DNA of 64,000 nucleotides. Source: Xiphias gladius (taxonomy: Eukaryota > Chordata > Actinopteri > Istiophoriformes > Xiphiidae). The DNA is taken from assembly GCF_016859285.1 (NCBI RefSeq), contig NC_053405.1:757760-821759 (forward strand). Reading direction: 5' to 3'. The notes beneath the pieces are model-generated. The model saw nothing but the letters and a program-made list of their open reading frames with translations. It did not search any database and was not told the origin of the DNA. This document shows, in pieces, positions 32,591-44,930 of this stretch. The translations under genes and the position numbers were made by a program. Positions within the stretch are counted from its first letter, which is position 1. The number at the start of each line of letters is the position of its first letter.

Positions 32591-33059
32591 ATATATTAAA
32601 ACATAATGACAACAATAAGAAGGATAAAGTGAAATGAGAAATAAAAGAAAATGTTTTAGGCTGTTTATGAGACTGGGAAATTGTCGTTTTTTGTATCAAA
32701 ACGAAGCAATTTCATACAAAACCCCGTTAATTTTAGTACTTTAAAGTTCTCTGACGGGTTCCCTGAGGTCAGACAGCTGATCACAGCCACTCGCTCGTTA
32801 CCGATCGACTGGTTGATCAACGATCAATGAGCAGGAGACAAGAAGACGAATGAAGGAAACGAGGACGTTAAAGCAAACGGAGCTGAAGCGTAAATGTCTG
32901 TCAGTCAGCTGATAATGTGGCACTGATGCTAATGCTAACGCTACCTGCAGAGAGACTAATCACTCTACAGCAGCAGGGACCCCCCCCCCCCATTTACATA
33001 AACACAGCAAACAAGATGATTCTCATGTTTCATTCAAAAAGAGGAAGATGACTAAGTCT
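32591..33059. other. Intergenic, no gene seen
   Basis: AT-rich, then mixed. A 13-base C run lies near 32980. Confidence 0.45.
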
Positions 33060-33175
33060 GTAAAACGGGAGGGGAACGAAGAAGGAAAGAAGAGAAGAAG
33101 AAGGAAGGAAAATAGGAGAGAACTTAAGAGAGAAACAGAAAAGGGAAGAAGGAGAAAGAAGACGGAAAGTGTCAC
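33060..33175 (+). repeat. Homopurine (GAA/GGA) tract
   Basis: About 115 bases are nearly all A and G (GAAGGAAAGAAGAGAAGAAG and similar). Such tracts can form triplex DNA. The lysine- and arginine-rich open frame through it is a composition artefact. Confidence 0.8.
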
Positions 33176-34138
33176 ATCAGGACACGAGCGTCCAGTAATG
33201 GTAAAAGTCCCCACAAGTTTTACAAGTGGGACAGAAAGAGAAATGACTGAGCACAACCCATAAGAACCGAGAGCAGGGCTGCATTAAAACCAGTTACCGC
33301 TTTAATGTGGTGGCTGATCGGTGTGTGTGGCCCCCCCACCCCCGCTGTCCCTGCTCGGGTTTGGTCATGGTTCCCCTCTCCTCTCCCCCCTGCGGTCTCT
33401 TTTCCTCTGGCAGCTCCGGGTTCATGCAAATATCAAACACACCTGAAGTCACAGTTCGGAGGTTCTCACTGAGAAGCTATTTATACCTTTTTATTGGTTG
33501 CACAAATAACCCCTGGCCCCAAGCTCTTAGGCTAAACCCCACCGCCGCCGTCTCTGCCTACGGCTTGGAACTGCAGAGGAACACATACGGTTGAAGGAGG
33601 TGAAAAGTAATCAGGAGTAAAGGAGGAAGACCGCAATATCCAATCCCACAGCACAATACCAGCAAAGCAGTTATGAAACAGTTTAATGGCAGCCTGGTTC
33701 CGTTCAGACCCTGATCTGATCTGATCGGATCCACCGGTGGTGTCGTACTCCAAGTGTCCTGGAGTGAGTCAGCACCTCTGGGGGAGGCACACAGGTAGAG
33801 CTGCAGGAAAACAGCAAGAGCACGCCGCTAACACGCCGCTAACACACCTACACCTGAGTCATCAGAAGAATGTCAGGATCAGGGGGGAAGAAGATGGACA
33901 GGACATTCACGCCCTCGTATCCAAGTGTTTCCCAGCGCCGCCTGAGCGAGGGCTGGTGATAAAGACGGAGTTTGCTGACTGCAGAGTCTCTGGCTTCCAG
34001 GAAAGGTTTGGCACCGGATTCAGAAGGTCACAAGAACTCAGCTACAGAGAGGAATCTCAGTGCGGTTCTCAGTTTGGACCAAGACTCCAAGACAAGAGAT
34101 CACACACTCACATAAACTACTACAACTGGTCTGTACAT
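33176..34138. other. Intergenic, no gene seen
   Basis: Mixed composition. It includes an ATGCAAAT octamer at about 33424 and a CTATTTATA MEF2-like string near 33477, with no exon. Confidence 0.4.
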
Positions 34139-34182
34139 AGATTAGATTAGATTAGATTAGATTCAATTAGATTAGATTGCAC
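34139..34182. repeat. (GATTA)n repeat
   Basis: About eight AGATT units occur with one interruption (CAATT). This pattern usually marks the end of a fish retroposon insertion. Confidence 0.85.
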
Positions 34183-34884
34183 GCACTATTCCAATGCAAC
34201 AAAACGCAGTTCAGCCTTTAACCAGATGTGCAGGCAGAAGGACAGTGCATATATTTGTCTAAAGTAAATATAAATAAATACAAGGAGGTTTGGTTTTGTC
34301 TGCATAGTGTTGGACACCTGATTTATTTATGGTTATATGTTTGCAAACCTTGTCCTGTTTTGTCCCCTGAGGAAGAATTAAAAACTCATCTACGTTCTCG
34401 TGCTAACGTGAACAATTCTAAACCTGTTACTGTCAGAAACTCTTCTCACATCTGGGTCCTGTTTCCGTTCAAATTTACAGTCAGTTCAAAGAAAATCAAT
34501 CAACAGTTGGGTCAAACTGTGTAGTATCCTCCTCCACAAGAAACTCTTAGCTCATTTTAGGGTGTGTGTGTGATGAGTTTAGAAGAAATGAAGTCAGTTG
34601 TGAGAAATGAGAAGCCACTTTCACTTCTTCCCTTTTATCTGAAGCTTAGCGTGTGTGTGTGTTTGTGTGTGAATTCACACCTGTGAATTGTTTGTCAGTG
34701 TTAGCTCCGACTGTGTAATTGATTGATATTTCTTGGTTATTTGATCAACACCCATTGATTATCATTATTGTTATTATATTTAGTTGTGTTAGTTTATTAT
34801 TCACCCTATTATTATAATTTTTTTTAGTTTTATTATTAATCGCATTATTATTATACATCTCTATGTGGTACCTCTAGTGTGCTA

Positions 34885-35062
34885 TGCCCCCCCTCACCTG
34901 TTAAAGGGAGTTTTTCCTTGCCGCTCACGGGGGAATGTTGGGTCCCTGTAAATATAACCATAAAGAGTCCGGTCTAGACCTGCTCCACATGGAAAGTGCC
35001 CTGAGACCGCCTCCGTTATGATTTGATGCTATATAAATAAAACTGAATTGAAGAGAATTGGT
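34885..35062 (+). repeat. Fish SINE/LINE 3'-end repeat, copy 1
   Basis: AGGGAGTTTTTCCTTGCCGC, ATGTTGGGTCCCTGTAAATA, GGTCTAGACCTGCTCCACAT, GAAAGTGCCCTGAGA, then ATAAATAAAACTGAATTGAA is a very common percomorph retroposon 3' region. A shorter copy lies at 62085-62190. Confidence 0.75.
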
Positions 35063-35124
35063 TTGATGCTTCCAGTCCCAGTCCTGCCATTGTGGTTTTA
35101 AAACGTGCATGTGGACACAGATAC

Positions 35125-35128
<4 letters not shown>

Positions 35129-35158
<30 letters not shown>
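35129..35158. repeat. (AC)n microsatellite
   Basis: There are about 15 AC units. Confidence 0.95.
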
Positions 35159-35159
<1 letters not shown>

Positions 35160-35324
35160 ACATCTCGCTGCCTTTTCGCAGCCTGTATTCACTTTGCTAA
35201 GTTTTGTTGTCCTGAGACAAGTCCAGCTGTGGAGGCACGTGCACCTATGAGATCAGAAAACTGGATCAGGTTTTTACATGCCACAGTGTTCCGGTTTCCG
35301 TCACGGACCTCCTGCTGGACCAGT

Positions 35325-35780
35325 CATCCGTTCATCCATCCATCCATCCATTTTCTGCCGCTTATCTGGGGCTGGGTCAAAGTGGCAGCAGGTGAAGCGA
35401 GGTAGTCCAGACCTTCCTTTCTCCTCCTGAGGGATCCTGAGGCGTTCCCAGACCAGATGACATGTATAATCTCTCCACTGTGTTCTGGGTCTACCCTGGG
35501 GTCTACTGCCAGTACCTGAAAACCTCCAGAGGAAGGTGCCCGACTGTGGTTCCTTTCTAGGCGCAGGAGCATCGACCCTACTCCACCTCTACAGAGGGAT
35601 CTCATTTTGAACGTGGTTGAGGGCTGGAACGTAGATCGACTGGTAAACCAAAAGCTTCACCTTCAGGTTCAGCTCCCTCTTCACCACACCAGTCCAGTAC
35701 AAAGCCCACATGACCGCAGCCTTCATGCTGCCATGTCCAGGTTTCTCAAAACCAGAATAAGATCCATGTAAACACACTAA
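35325..35780 (-). mobile_element. LINE (non-LTR retrotransposon) 3' end, degraded
   Basis: On the minus strand the frame reads ALYWTGVVKRELNLKVKLLV, then YQSIYVPALNH. This corresponds to the ALYRSVVVKRELSRKAKLSI.YRSIYVP block of an abundant fish LINE. Further on come the WRDY/W-ERL-type region, now broken by shifts, and the end GATAAGCGGCAGAAAATGGA followed by (TGGA)n, the usual 3' terminus of this element. It is 5'-truncated and inactive. The clade is not assigned. Confidence 0.8.
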
Positions 35781-38064
35781 AGAGATGAATGTGTCTAGTT
35801 GGTTTCAGAAGAAGCTACTTCATCTCTTTAACTCTTCATTTTTTTGTCCATCCACTTCTCCGGTGTCATGTGTGATGTCCTCACTAAAATCAGTTTCCTC
35901 AGACTATCCAGCTTGCCCTGGGTTTTACCTCCCAGGCTATGTACAAGCTGTCCTTTACCCACTGGAGCTTATGGATGTGGTTTTGGAACCGTCAGAGCAG
36001 AAACCAGAAGATCCCGATCCCCCGCAGAGGGCTGTTTTTTCTGTGACTGTACTAACTTCGTGTGAGTGTATCGGCATTGAGTGCTCGAAGGCTGGAGGGG
36101 GTAGAGGAGCGCGTGGCTGGGATCACTCGTTGTGGTTAACCCCCGCCACATTAAAAGCCCCCTCCCCCTGACTCCAGTCCTTCACGAGTCTCTGAGCTCT
36201 GTCAATGACTGTTATTGAGACCTTCCTCACTTCACTTCTGCAGCTGACTCATCCTGCGTTCGGTCGACTCCCCGCGGTCCTCCACCCTCCTGACAAACTG
36301 TTAGTGAGTAACTCCTGTGTGACACGGCTCAGACCGACCCCCACCTCAGCCAGCTGCAGGGTGGATGATGGTGGGGGGAGGCAGCTGGAAGGAAATGAGA
36401 GGTTGAGGCAGAAAGAGGCTGATAAGGAAAAGGCTTCAGTGTCCTGTGATCTGGTTTCCTGTCTGGACTCACATCAAAGTCTGTGGTTGGAAATATATTA
36501 GCACAAAGTGAGTCTGGAACTTCACAAAGAGAGACTCACAAAGTAAGACGGCCCATGAGTAAAACAACAGCTCTTTTTTATTTCAGTCCAAACACCTGTC
36601 CTGGGGTTTTTTAATGGGCAGACGAAGTTCATGGCGTGTGCATTAAACGTCACCCCTGCAGTTCCATCCCTGCAGCGGTAGGCAAATAGCGGCTCGTGTG
36701 CCAAATGTGGCCCTCCAGCAAAAATATCCAGTCTCCTGACAGGAGCCGCAGTCTTCTCATACAGGGGGTCGTTTCTGTAACTGTAAGCTTGTAAATTTTG
36801 CTCCCCCAGGCAGTCGGGCTGATGGTTAGATGGTTAGAGGTCACAGGTTTGACACGGGAACTTTTTCCCCAACACAAGTATCCATTAAGTACGTTTGATA
36901 GATTTACAGTAGTTTACAGTAAGAGCTTGTTGGGTAAACAGCCCCGGCAGTGAGTCATGTAGGTGTGTGGGACACAAATAGAGGATTTCACTTTCTCACT
37001 CTGACACTGACTCCGAGCGTCGCTGTTTAGATTTGAGGCTCTCTGCAAACAAGGCTGGTGCTGATTCCTGGGATCACCCTGCGCAGCCAGCTTCACCGTT
37101 CTGATTCAAACCCCTCGGTGGGACGTTAGTCATTTCTGTCGTAAGACAGAAGCCCTGCAGCAGTCATCACAAACTGCTTCATATCATTTTGGACAACTCC
37201 CGGGAGGTTTCTAGGAAGGGAATGAAGCTTTAACGGCGGTAAAGTCTCATTTCACCAAATGTCTTGGCTCAGGAAGAGTCGAGTTGATAACACAGATGAC
37301 ACATCTGCTCCTTCTCATTCCCTTTAACATCCAAACAGGTTTTTCTAATTGGTGTTTTAGTCGCTGCTGAAGTCAAATAGTCCCAAACAAAAATTTAACA
37401 GTTAAAATGTGTATTTCAGACGCAGTGAACTCGGGGTCTGTTAAAATGAGAGGGTTGTAGTTTTCTGTAAACTTCTGTTGCTCCCGTTCAGGCGTTTGGC
37501 TCCGGGGACAGTTGCACCAGTCGGTCTGTCGGTTCAACACTCTGGTCCAGAGTCACAGATCTTTACATTAACAGAAGCACAGATGTTTAGATGCTGATGC
37601 TGCGTCCATGCTATGGGGTGGATGGTAAAAATAATCGGGGCTCCTACGTTTTGAGAGGGTTCACATCGCCAGACAGCTGAAGACGATCATGATTTGGTCG
37701 TGAGAGGGCTGAGAGTCTAACACCCTGTGTTCTGTTCAGTTTGGGTTTCATTACTTTGTCTTTTCAGGCACTTTGATCAAAGTCGGAGTTTTCGGCTGTG
37801 ATTAAAACTTGATGTAAAAGCTATTCAGAAATAACTGCGATTACAATAACGTTAGACGGCTGATCTCTATGCATGCTGAACCTTCATACGTATGTAAGCC
37901 TAGCTGACAGTTTGTCCCAGTGGTCGCGCGCAGCAAAGAAAAAATCTCCTGCAGCTCAAAAATAGACTTTTGTTATGAAAGACTCGTCTGTAAAACAGTT
38001 TCAGGACACCTCCAAACTGCAGCCTCGGTTATTTCTCTTTGTATGAAATCTTAACCACCTTAGC
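35781..38064. other. Intergenic, no gene seen
   Basis: Unassigned sequence. A GGTTAGATGGTTAGAGGTCA string near 36825 vaguely resembles a tRNA-derived SINE but is too short to call. Confidence 0.4.
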
Positions 38065-38330
38065 CCCCCCCTCATACAGCAAAATGTGCCGGGGTCCTCG
38101 GCCAGAGCCTGGCCCATATACTCCCCCATCTGGGGTGATTCTGGCTGTTATCGTGCAGAGTTGGCTGCCAGTCGGGAAGATTTTCTGTGTGTGCACCAGA
38201 AGTGGTCCAGATGTGACAGTCATGCTGTATGTGGGACGGACTTGGGCCGGTAACCCGGCCGTATATTGACGGCACTGGGTCCTGGATGCATTGTTACGGC
38301 TTGTGGACTCGGCCACTGGTCAGGGCTTGT
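38065..38330. repeat. TGGCCCATA/GGGCCGG-type interspersed repeat fragment
   Basis: Repeated phrases such as GAGCCTGGCCCATATAC, AGTGGTCCAGATGTGACAGT, GTATGTGGGACGGACTTGGG and CCGGTAACCCGGCCG follow the vocabulary of a teleost repeat built of TGTGGGCCAGATGTGGCCC-like units. This copy is diverged. Confidence 0.45.
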
Positions 38331-39205
38331 TTAAAGGTCGATCGTAGTGCAGTCACCAGGCACATGTGCACCAGCAGAGTCCAGAACACTGTCCACCTCC
38401 ACTGCATTCACAATCAGTGTGTTTCTGTTGAAATAAAACTCAATGCTGTTAGGTAGGTTCTTCATTTATTCCTGCGTGTTTGTTCAGAATCAATAAACAG
38501 GATTATTGAGGAGATTGCTGGGAGTCACGCAGCAGCATTTTTTTGGTGAAAGTCTGAAACATTATGTAACAGTCAGACAGAGGCAGAGTGAACGTCTGGT
38601 GGCTCAGACAATGTTTGTCTGCCCAGATGTTAGAAATCCGTTGTTTATCTGGACTGAAGAGAGTCATAGAAAGTCCTCTGTTGTTCAGACAGTAAAGGAA
38701 GATGCTGTGTGTGTGATTAAAACAGAGTTAGAGTTCCGGTCTGGGTCTCTGTTGTGTCTGTCGGTCCTGGGTTTTCCCCTCTGACTCACTGTTACTCCTC
38801 TCTCTGAAGCTCTGCGGCTCCTCAGAATCACCTCAGGAATTCCTCAACGTGAATCTGACTCATTCAAAATCTCTCTGAATGAATACAATTCTTGTTTCTA
38901 AGGTTTTTCTCGTTTTTGTTTTATGTAGAAATTCAAAAGTAGTTGAGAATCCGCAGGTTTTCATTACAAATCATGTGAGAAGTGAAAATGAAGTCCTGCA
39001 CAGCTCTTTTACTGTTTATTTAAAAACATTTAGTTTTCCGTGTGCAAAGCAATGAGGTTGTTTCAGTGATCCGGGAATGCAGCGGTGAAAGTGCTTCGCT
39101 GCTGGTGAAACTCTCCTGCTTCAGTCATCAGAACAAAAGATGCTCAACCGTGGTAGAAAATATCTGAAGAAGCCTGAAGACGTGAAAACGGAAGGGGAGA
39201 AGTCA
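38331..39205. other. Intergenic, no gene seen
   Basis: No supported feature. Confidence 0.45.
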
Positions 39206-39225
39206 ACTACGACTCCCAGGGTGCA
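39206..39225 (+). promoter_or_regulatory. ZNF143/Staf-like motif
   Basis: ACTACGACTCCCAGGGTGCA closely follows the ACTACAATTCCCAGAATGCA ZNF143 consensus. A second, opposite-strand copy lies 150 bases downstream. Confidence 0.5.
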
Positions 39226-39374
39226 TTTCACCGACAAACAACCAATCCCAGAGCCTCACATTCTGAGCTGAAGCTAGAGATCACACTCTGCAGAAACCTG
39301 AAGAAACATGCAGCAGTTTAAATCACCTCACGGTCTAATTCTCGTCACTTCTCCATAGCAACTGCAGCTGAGGC

Positions 39375-39390
39375 TCATGGGTAATGTAGT
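39375..39390 (-). promoter_or_regulatory. ZNF143/Staf-like motif
   Basis: The reverse complement, ACTACATTACCCATGA, fits the same motif class. Confidence 0.45.
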
Positions 39391-41689
39391 ATTTAGAATC
39401 ATCCATCAAACTGACAGAAAAAAACCCGATTTGTCAGAAACTAAGGGTAAATAATTCACAGCATTGCTCCAACAGAAACCTATAGTCTGGTCACATTAAC
39501 CGGGAGAGTTTTTGTGTTGATGAACGTTGTAAAGAACCAAACAGGAAAATTTTTAATGGGAATTTACTGTGAGGAAAAATACCAGAGGAACCAGAGGCTC
39601 CTCACACTGATGGGTTTTTTTCTTGGTTCTCTTTTTACTCCAATGTAAAGACACATTTCCTTGCAAAGCTGAAACCAGAACAGCTCCTCTGGTGAGTGAT
39701 GCGAGGAGCAAAAAGCAGGGAAGAAGAAGGCCGAGCAACTGGTTAGCAGTCAGAGAACCAAACAGCGCTGGCCCAGAGAGAAAAATACGGCCGAGTGGCT
39801 CAGCAGATGATGCTACAATGGTCATTTATATAACACGTGGCTGATCAGGAGGGAATGAGGGGCAGGTGAGGATCTGGACCTGAGTCTGAACAACAAGACA
39901 CATTTATCAGCGACTTCCTTCCAGCTCACTCTCACGCTGATCACATGACTGATCAGATAGGGAATAACCAATCAGAGATACAGATCGACCCGACATCCGC
40001 CATGTTGAACATTCGCTTAAAGAATCCTACAGGTCATTCAGTGGTTTGTTTTTCTAAAACAACACGTGGAATTATCAATTTTAAAAAGTTCCTGTTCTGA
40101 GTGTGAAATCTCTAAATCTGCAGGAATAAACAACAACAGTCTGATTGATCTATAAGGTGTAAATATAGAAACGGGGACGAAACCACAGGAAACCAAACTC
40201 TGCTGAGACACGTTCTGCTGCCGGTGGACGAGGTTTTGTCAGAGAAACCAGATCACGAGGAGAATTTAGCTCCACGCTGACGAGAGCAGACAGAGGAGAC
40301 GATCGGAGACTGAATCAGGTCAGATTTATTCTGCTCGTTTGTTCGCAGCTGCTAAATGAAAAAGAGACAAAGAGAAGTTGTGTAACGTCGTATCAAATTA
40401 TTATTGATATACATTATTGAAGACAATTCTTATTGTCTTCATTATTGTGATCAGACCGTCTCTGTGTCCTGGAGGATCTGCTCTGAACCAGCTCCAGACT
40501 CTGCAGCTCTCTGACATTTCTCAGACTTTTAGAGTCAAAACTAGTTTGATCAGTAGTTTTTTATTCTGGCGTTTCTGAGTCAAATGAAGGATTTTCCAGA
40601 CTTGGTTTTTAGCAGTCGGATAAATACGGACCCTGGTGACCGGCGAATGTTGGGACTTTTGTCCAGAGAAGGTTTAGTCTGGTTGTACCTTCTTCTTCTC
40701 AGGCACTTTGACTTGTCTCAGCTGATAACTCACAGGTGTGACTGATAACGATGGCTCTGTTGCATTCAGGTGACGCAGTAAACCATGACGCCACGGAAGC
40801 GAGTCAGCACGAACAACACCGGGATCCTGGAACTGAATTCAGACTGCATTCATTTTATTATGTACATCTGTGAGTTTACCACTGTCATATGTGAAAAAAG
40901 GCACAGGATGTAGAACAGCTACCAGAAAAGAACTACAAAGAAAAACTAAGACTTTCATGATGAGGCTTTTCTGGCATCTGAATCTTTTACAACGCTAACT
41001 ATCTACAGACTTCACATTTATTTATAAAAATCCGTGTCAGCATTTAGTGGGTCCTGAGACTCCAAACCAGTTCAGTCCTTCACTCATGCTCTTGTAGACC
41101 GACCCCATCGCCAGACAGGAACATCAGTAGTGGACGGTTCTGTGAGATTTATCTTTAGAAATCTCCCTTTTTCTACAATATCCGCCCACGGAAACTGCAG
41201 TAGGATGTTATAATTGATAAAGAAACATTGATTGCTGGTCTGTGACGGGACGTGAACTCTCCTGCTTGAGAGTCAGACGTCCGTCCACCATCCTGACTGT
41301 GCGCCGCTCGCTGGAGCAGCCTGAGTCTGAATCTTCAGCCTTCTTTATCATCCAGTAATGAGGTCACGTGTTCATGGGGAAACGGAGCTGCTGGTTTCAT
41401 TACCCGTCCCTCATCATCTGTTGAACTCTGCTGAACCGACAGTACGGACAGCTGGACGAGGAGTTAATTTCTTTATTTCTTTTCCTTCAGTTGTTTTGGA
41501 ATTGCCCCTCTTCCCCTTTTTATACGTACTGTAAGCCCTGCCTTCCTAACTCTCCTGCACAGGCTGTGTTTACACTGCAGATTTGAATGCCTCTGTGTGC
41601 GACGCTTATCTTTTACATAAATGTCTTTTTTGAAAGTGCAGAGTAACACAATTAGCTTCAGCACGTCTCCTGCTGCCGAAAGCAAGAAC
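39391..41689. other. Intergenic, no gene seen
   Basis: Unassigned sequence. A tRNA-like string near 41228-41300 was considered and not called. Confidence 0.4.
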
Positions 41690-41960
41690 CGGGTTGCTGT
41701 GACTCAGTTGTTTCTTCAGTTTGGTTTCAGGTGTTCAATCCACTTCATCCTCAGTGGAGACAAAGGTGGAGACGTACAGAGAATGAGAGGAATTAGGAAT
41801 GTGTTACCTTATGCAAATGAGATGCAAACGGCATGCAAACGAGCGGATTAATGACAGCGTGCTGAGCCGGAGAGAAGGGAGAGAAACAGTGTTAACCTGC
41901 AGCAGATTTGCATCAGGCTGCAGAGACGAGTCCGAGCAGGACCAGACTCTCTCCTCGTGC
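41690..41960. promoter_or_regulatory. Candidate enhancer: cluster of octamer-type motifs
   Basis: Within about 105 bases there are ATGCAAAT (41811-41818), ATGCAAAC twice (41822-41829 and 41833-41840) and ATTTGCAT (41906-41913). A homeodomain-like GGATTAATGA (about 41845) lies between them and an AP-1 TGACTCAG (41700-41707) upstream. Such dense POU-type motif clustering is typical of vertebrate enhancers; function is inferred. Confidence 0.4.
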
Positions 41961-43789
41961 TCGCTGCCGGGTATCAAGGATGCATCTATAAATTAAATGG
42001 GTGTAGTTATGTCATCTTCACATAGATGCAAGACTATTTAAAAAGCAGAGGATCTTTGTAAGGGCAAGAAAAAAACATTTTTGACTTGGATCCAAATGTC
42101 GTCTATTTAAAAAAAAAAATCATAATAACACATTTTTGTGGCTTGGAGTCAGCGTGCAGGTGTTACTCTTTATAAATGTTTGGTCTTCTCTGTCCGTCCA
42201 ACACTTTGGTCCAGAGCGAAACATCTTCAGCATCTAACGACCAGATTTCCGTAAATGTGACTCCATAAACAGCAGGATTCTGACCTCGTCGACACATTTC
42301 TGTTTCCTGGTTGGGTCAGGAAAGACTGCGGAGCGAGTAATGGTTTCATACACGCTCTACGCTCGATTTCTAATTTTATTACTTGACTTAAATGTTGCTA
42401 AAGAGTCCCGACATCTTCTGAGGGTGAGATCCTGAAGCCCTGGATCAGCCAGAGACGATGTGGATCAGAACCTTTACAGACTTGAAACACTCCCCGGGAA
42501 CAAGAAAACCAAAAAAAACCAACAAAACAGTTTCATTAAAGTCCTATCAAGTCTCAGCCTATCAGACCAAGCTGTGGTCGTTTGTTCCACCTCAGCTCCG
42601 CAGTGACTCCGCCCGTCTCTGCCTAAATGAGGCTTCTCTGGCTCCAGACATGTGGTAAACCCAAACTGCAGACTTTAATCCGTCTCTACAGAAACCAGAG
42701 GGGGACCACACAGTGTCTGCAGACTGGTTGCATACAGTCTGACTCCTACACAACATTTACAGACAGTGATTCAAGCGTCTGAGAGGTGTTTCCACTACCA
42801 GACCTCACTCAGAAATCAGTCGCTTTTATAATATTTTCATTTCTCAGACTCTGCAGTTTTCCCCGAACTTCCCCTTGTGTTTGTACAGATTCCAGAGTCA
42901 ATTTTTCTGTCTGCAGATTTCCCTCCTTTTCCCTGCAGGGCTGCTGCTAACCAAATGGCAAACACAGTGTCCACATCACAGGCTGCAGGCTTCATCAACC
43001 ATCAAACCTTTTCCATAAATGGATATTCTTGTCATGGCCAGGCTGCAGTCGCCCGGTCAAGCAGAGGCTGCTGCTGCCGGACGGTTTTCTGGGTGTTGCC
43101 GCTGCGCTGCATTCCTGCGTCCTGAGCAGCCGGAGAGGAACGTGAGGAATGCTGCAGGCATGTGACAACACTGACAGTTCGGCCCACGCAGACACGCAGC
43201 AGGGGATTAAAACCGTGTCAGATAGATGTGTCACACTCCTCTTCTGAATCTGTGCAACGCAAACAACAACCTGCGGCTCGGGGCCCGCAGAGGGGTCACA
43301 GGCTAAGTCAGTGCTTATCAAATCCCAACAAGTCAACAATTCTTGCACTGAACACGATGTAACTACATTTTTACTCAAGTGCTGCACTTAGGTACAGTCT
43401 GGAGGTCTCCACCTCCCGCTGCTTCATACTTCTATTCCGCGGTAAATGACACGGGAAACACAGGGAATGGCTTTTTTTAAGGGAAACCGGGCATGGCTGC
43501 TCAATGAACCTGTTAGGCCTCAATCATACTCCCCTGCGGACGCGCACACGGACAGCTGCGGGCACCACGGACGCACGGTTGTTGTTATTGTACTTCTTTC
43601 CAGTCCGCTCGGAGCAGCACACGCGCAGTTGGTGTTCTTGTGGTGGCGGCCGCGTGGACACGCCACATTGGAGGGTACACACGCGTCCGCACAGAGCCTC
43701 GCGTACAATGAATTACCAGTAAGTTCTAGTAGTAGCAGTTGCGTAGTTTAACTCCACAAAATATTTTTTAAGAAAATACAAAATTGGAA
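41961..43789. other. Intergenic, no gene seen
   Basis: It includes a short A-run near 42110 and a CpG-rich stretch at about 43540-43705 that may be an old DNA-transposon fragment. No exon could be supported. Confidence 0.4.
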
Positions 43790-44930
43790 TATGCTGTTTG
43801 CAAAAGTATTCAGCCGCTTTCACCCTCAGAAGCAGCTGGGTGGAACCGGTAGGAGATAACAACCTGAGACCAAAACAAGTTTGAGACAGTTCAGTGGGAG
43901 CAATAAGAGAAAGTGTGCATGAGTCACGTTCTCTGAATTCTGCACCAGTACGGCCAACACGGCATGACGGCAAAACCCATCGAAGATCTGAGTGGCATCT
44001 GGCCCAAGGTACCACGCTCAGAAATAATCACAACACAGTTCATCGCCAATGTAGCCCAATCCCAAGAGTGAAGGGTGGGTTTATAGTCCAGCAGTGATCC
44101 AGTTCAAGCCAGGTTTAGAGGGTTATGAAGGGTCTGTGCCGAGACTTGGAAGATGCCGTCTACTAGTGAAGTCCACGTTACTCACTGGATCAAAAACTGA
44201 GATTCAGCTCGTGCATAACAATGCACATACTGTGGATCGGTCCAGGGCGACGCTTTTCTAAATTGGACTTGCACACCCCCAAACTGCCCCACTCATGACT
44301 GCTGCCCCGTCGTACGTCTGTGCCGCACATCTCTACTGACCAAATCTCTTCTTTACCAGGCGATTCTCAGTTGCAGCGGCTAATGATGTAGCATCAAAAT
44401 GTGTCACCTCCGTGAGGGCTGGGACCCTCGCTTGTGACCGGATGGATTCATGCTTTAGAAACAAGCTCAGTGTCTTTCTCCAGCTCTTGACGCCACCATT
44501 CACACATACCAGTGCTTCAGTTCACCGTCCGTAAATCTACTGTAAATAAAAAATGTACCATGAAGCCCAATTCTATCAGAACAAGAACCACTGTGACCAC
44601 TTTACTGTAAGTAAACTAATAACGTGCATCATTTAGCTCGTTAGCTCTTTTAGCGTGCGAGCGGACGAGCTAAGAGAGCTAACGTTGGCCTTCACTCTCT
44701 GAGCTAGCTACATAGCAAACTAGCTACATCAGCTAAGATTCCTCGACACTATTCACACCATGGAACTACAACCAGACACGTCTTGAGGTTCAGTAATAGC
44801 GGCCGATGCGACCCAACGTTCTCGCTCAACATTTCAACTTACTTGTGTTGAAATTCACTAACGCCACCCACTTCTTCTTCTCCCTTGGTTTTACCGGCGT
44901 TAAAGGTCCATGCTGCCACCTACTGTACCG
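43790..44930 (-). pseudogene. Degraded hAT-type DNA transposon (transposase relic)
   Basis: On the minus strand YDGAAVMSG (44314-44288) is read in frame. After stops and shifts, YVHCYA (44229-44212) and an overlapping HELNL follow. YDGAAVMSG...HCYAHELNL is the conserved core of hAT transposases related to ZMYM1-like proteins. The right flank ends near CTGCCACCTACTGTACCG, wording common at fish hAT element ends. The outer boundaries are approximate. The open frame at 43713-44015 has no recognised domain. Confidence 0.65.

Noticed and set aside
41228..41300. tRNA-like sequence on the minus strand (GACTCTCAAG anticodon-like loop and AGTTCACGTCCCG B-box-like string)
   Set aside because: The A-box and acceptor stem do not form convincingly and the B-box departs from GGTTCGANTCC. 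It is at most a decayed SINE fragment.
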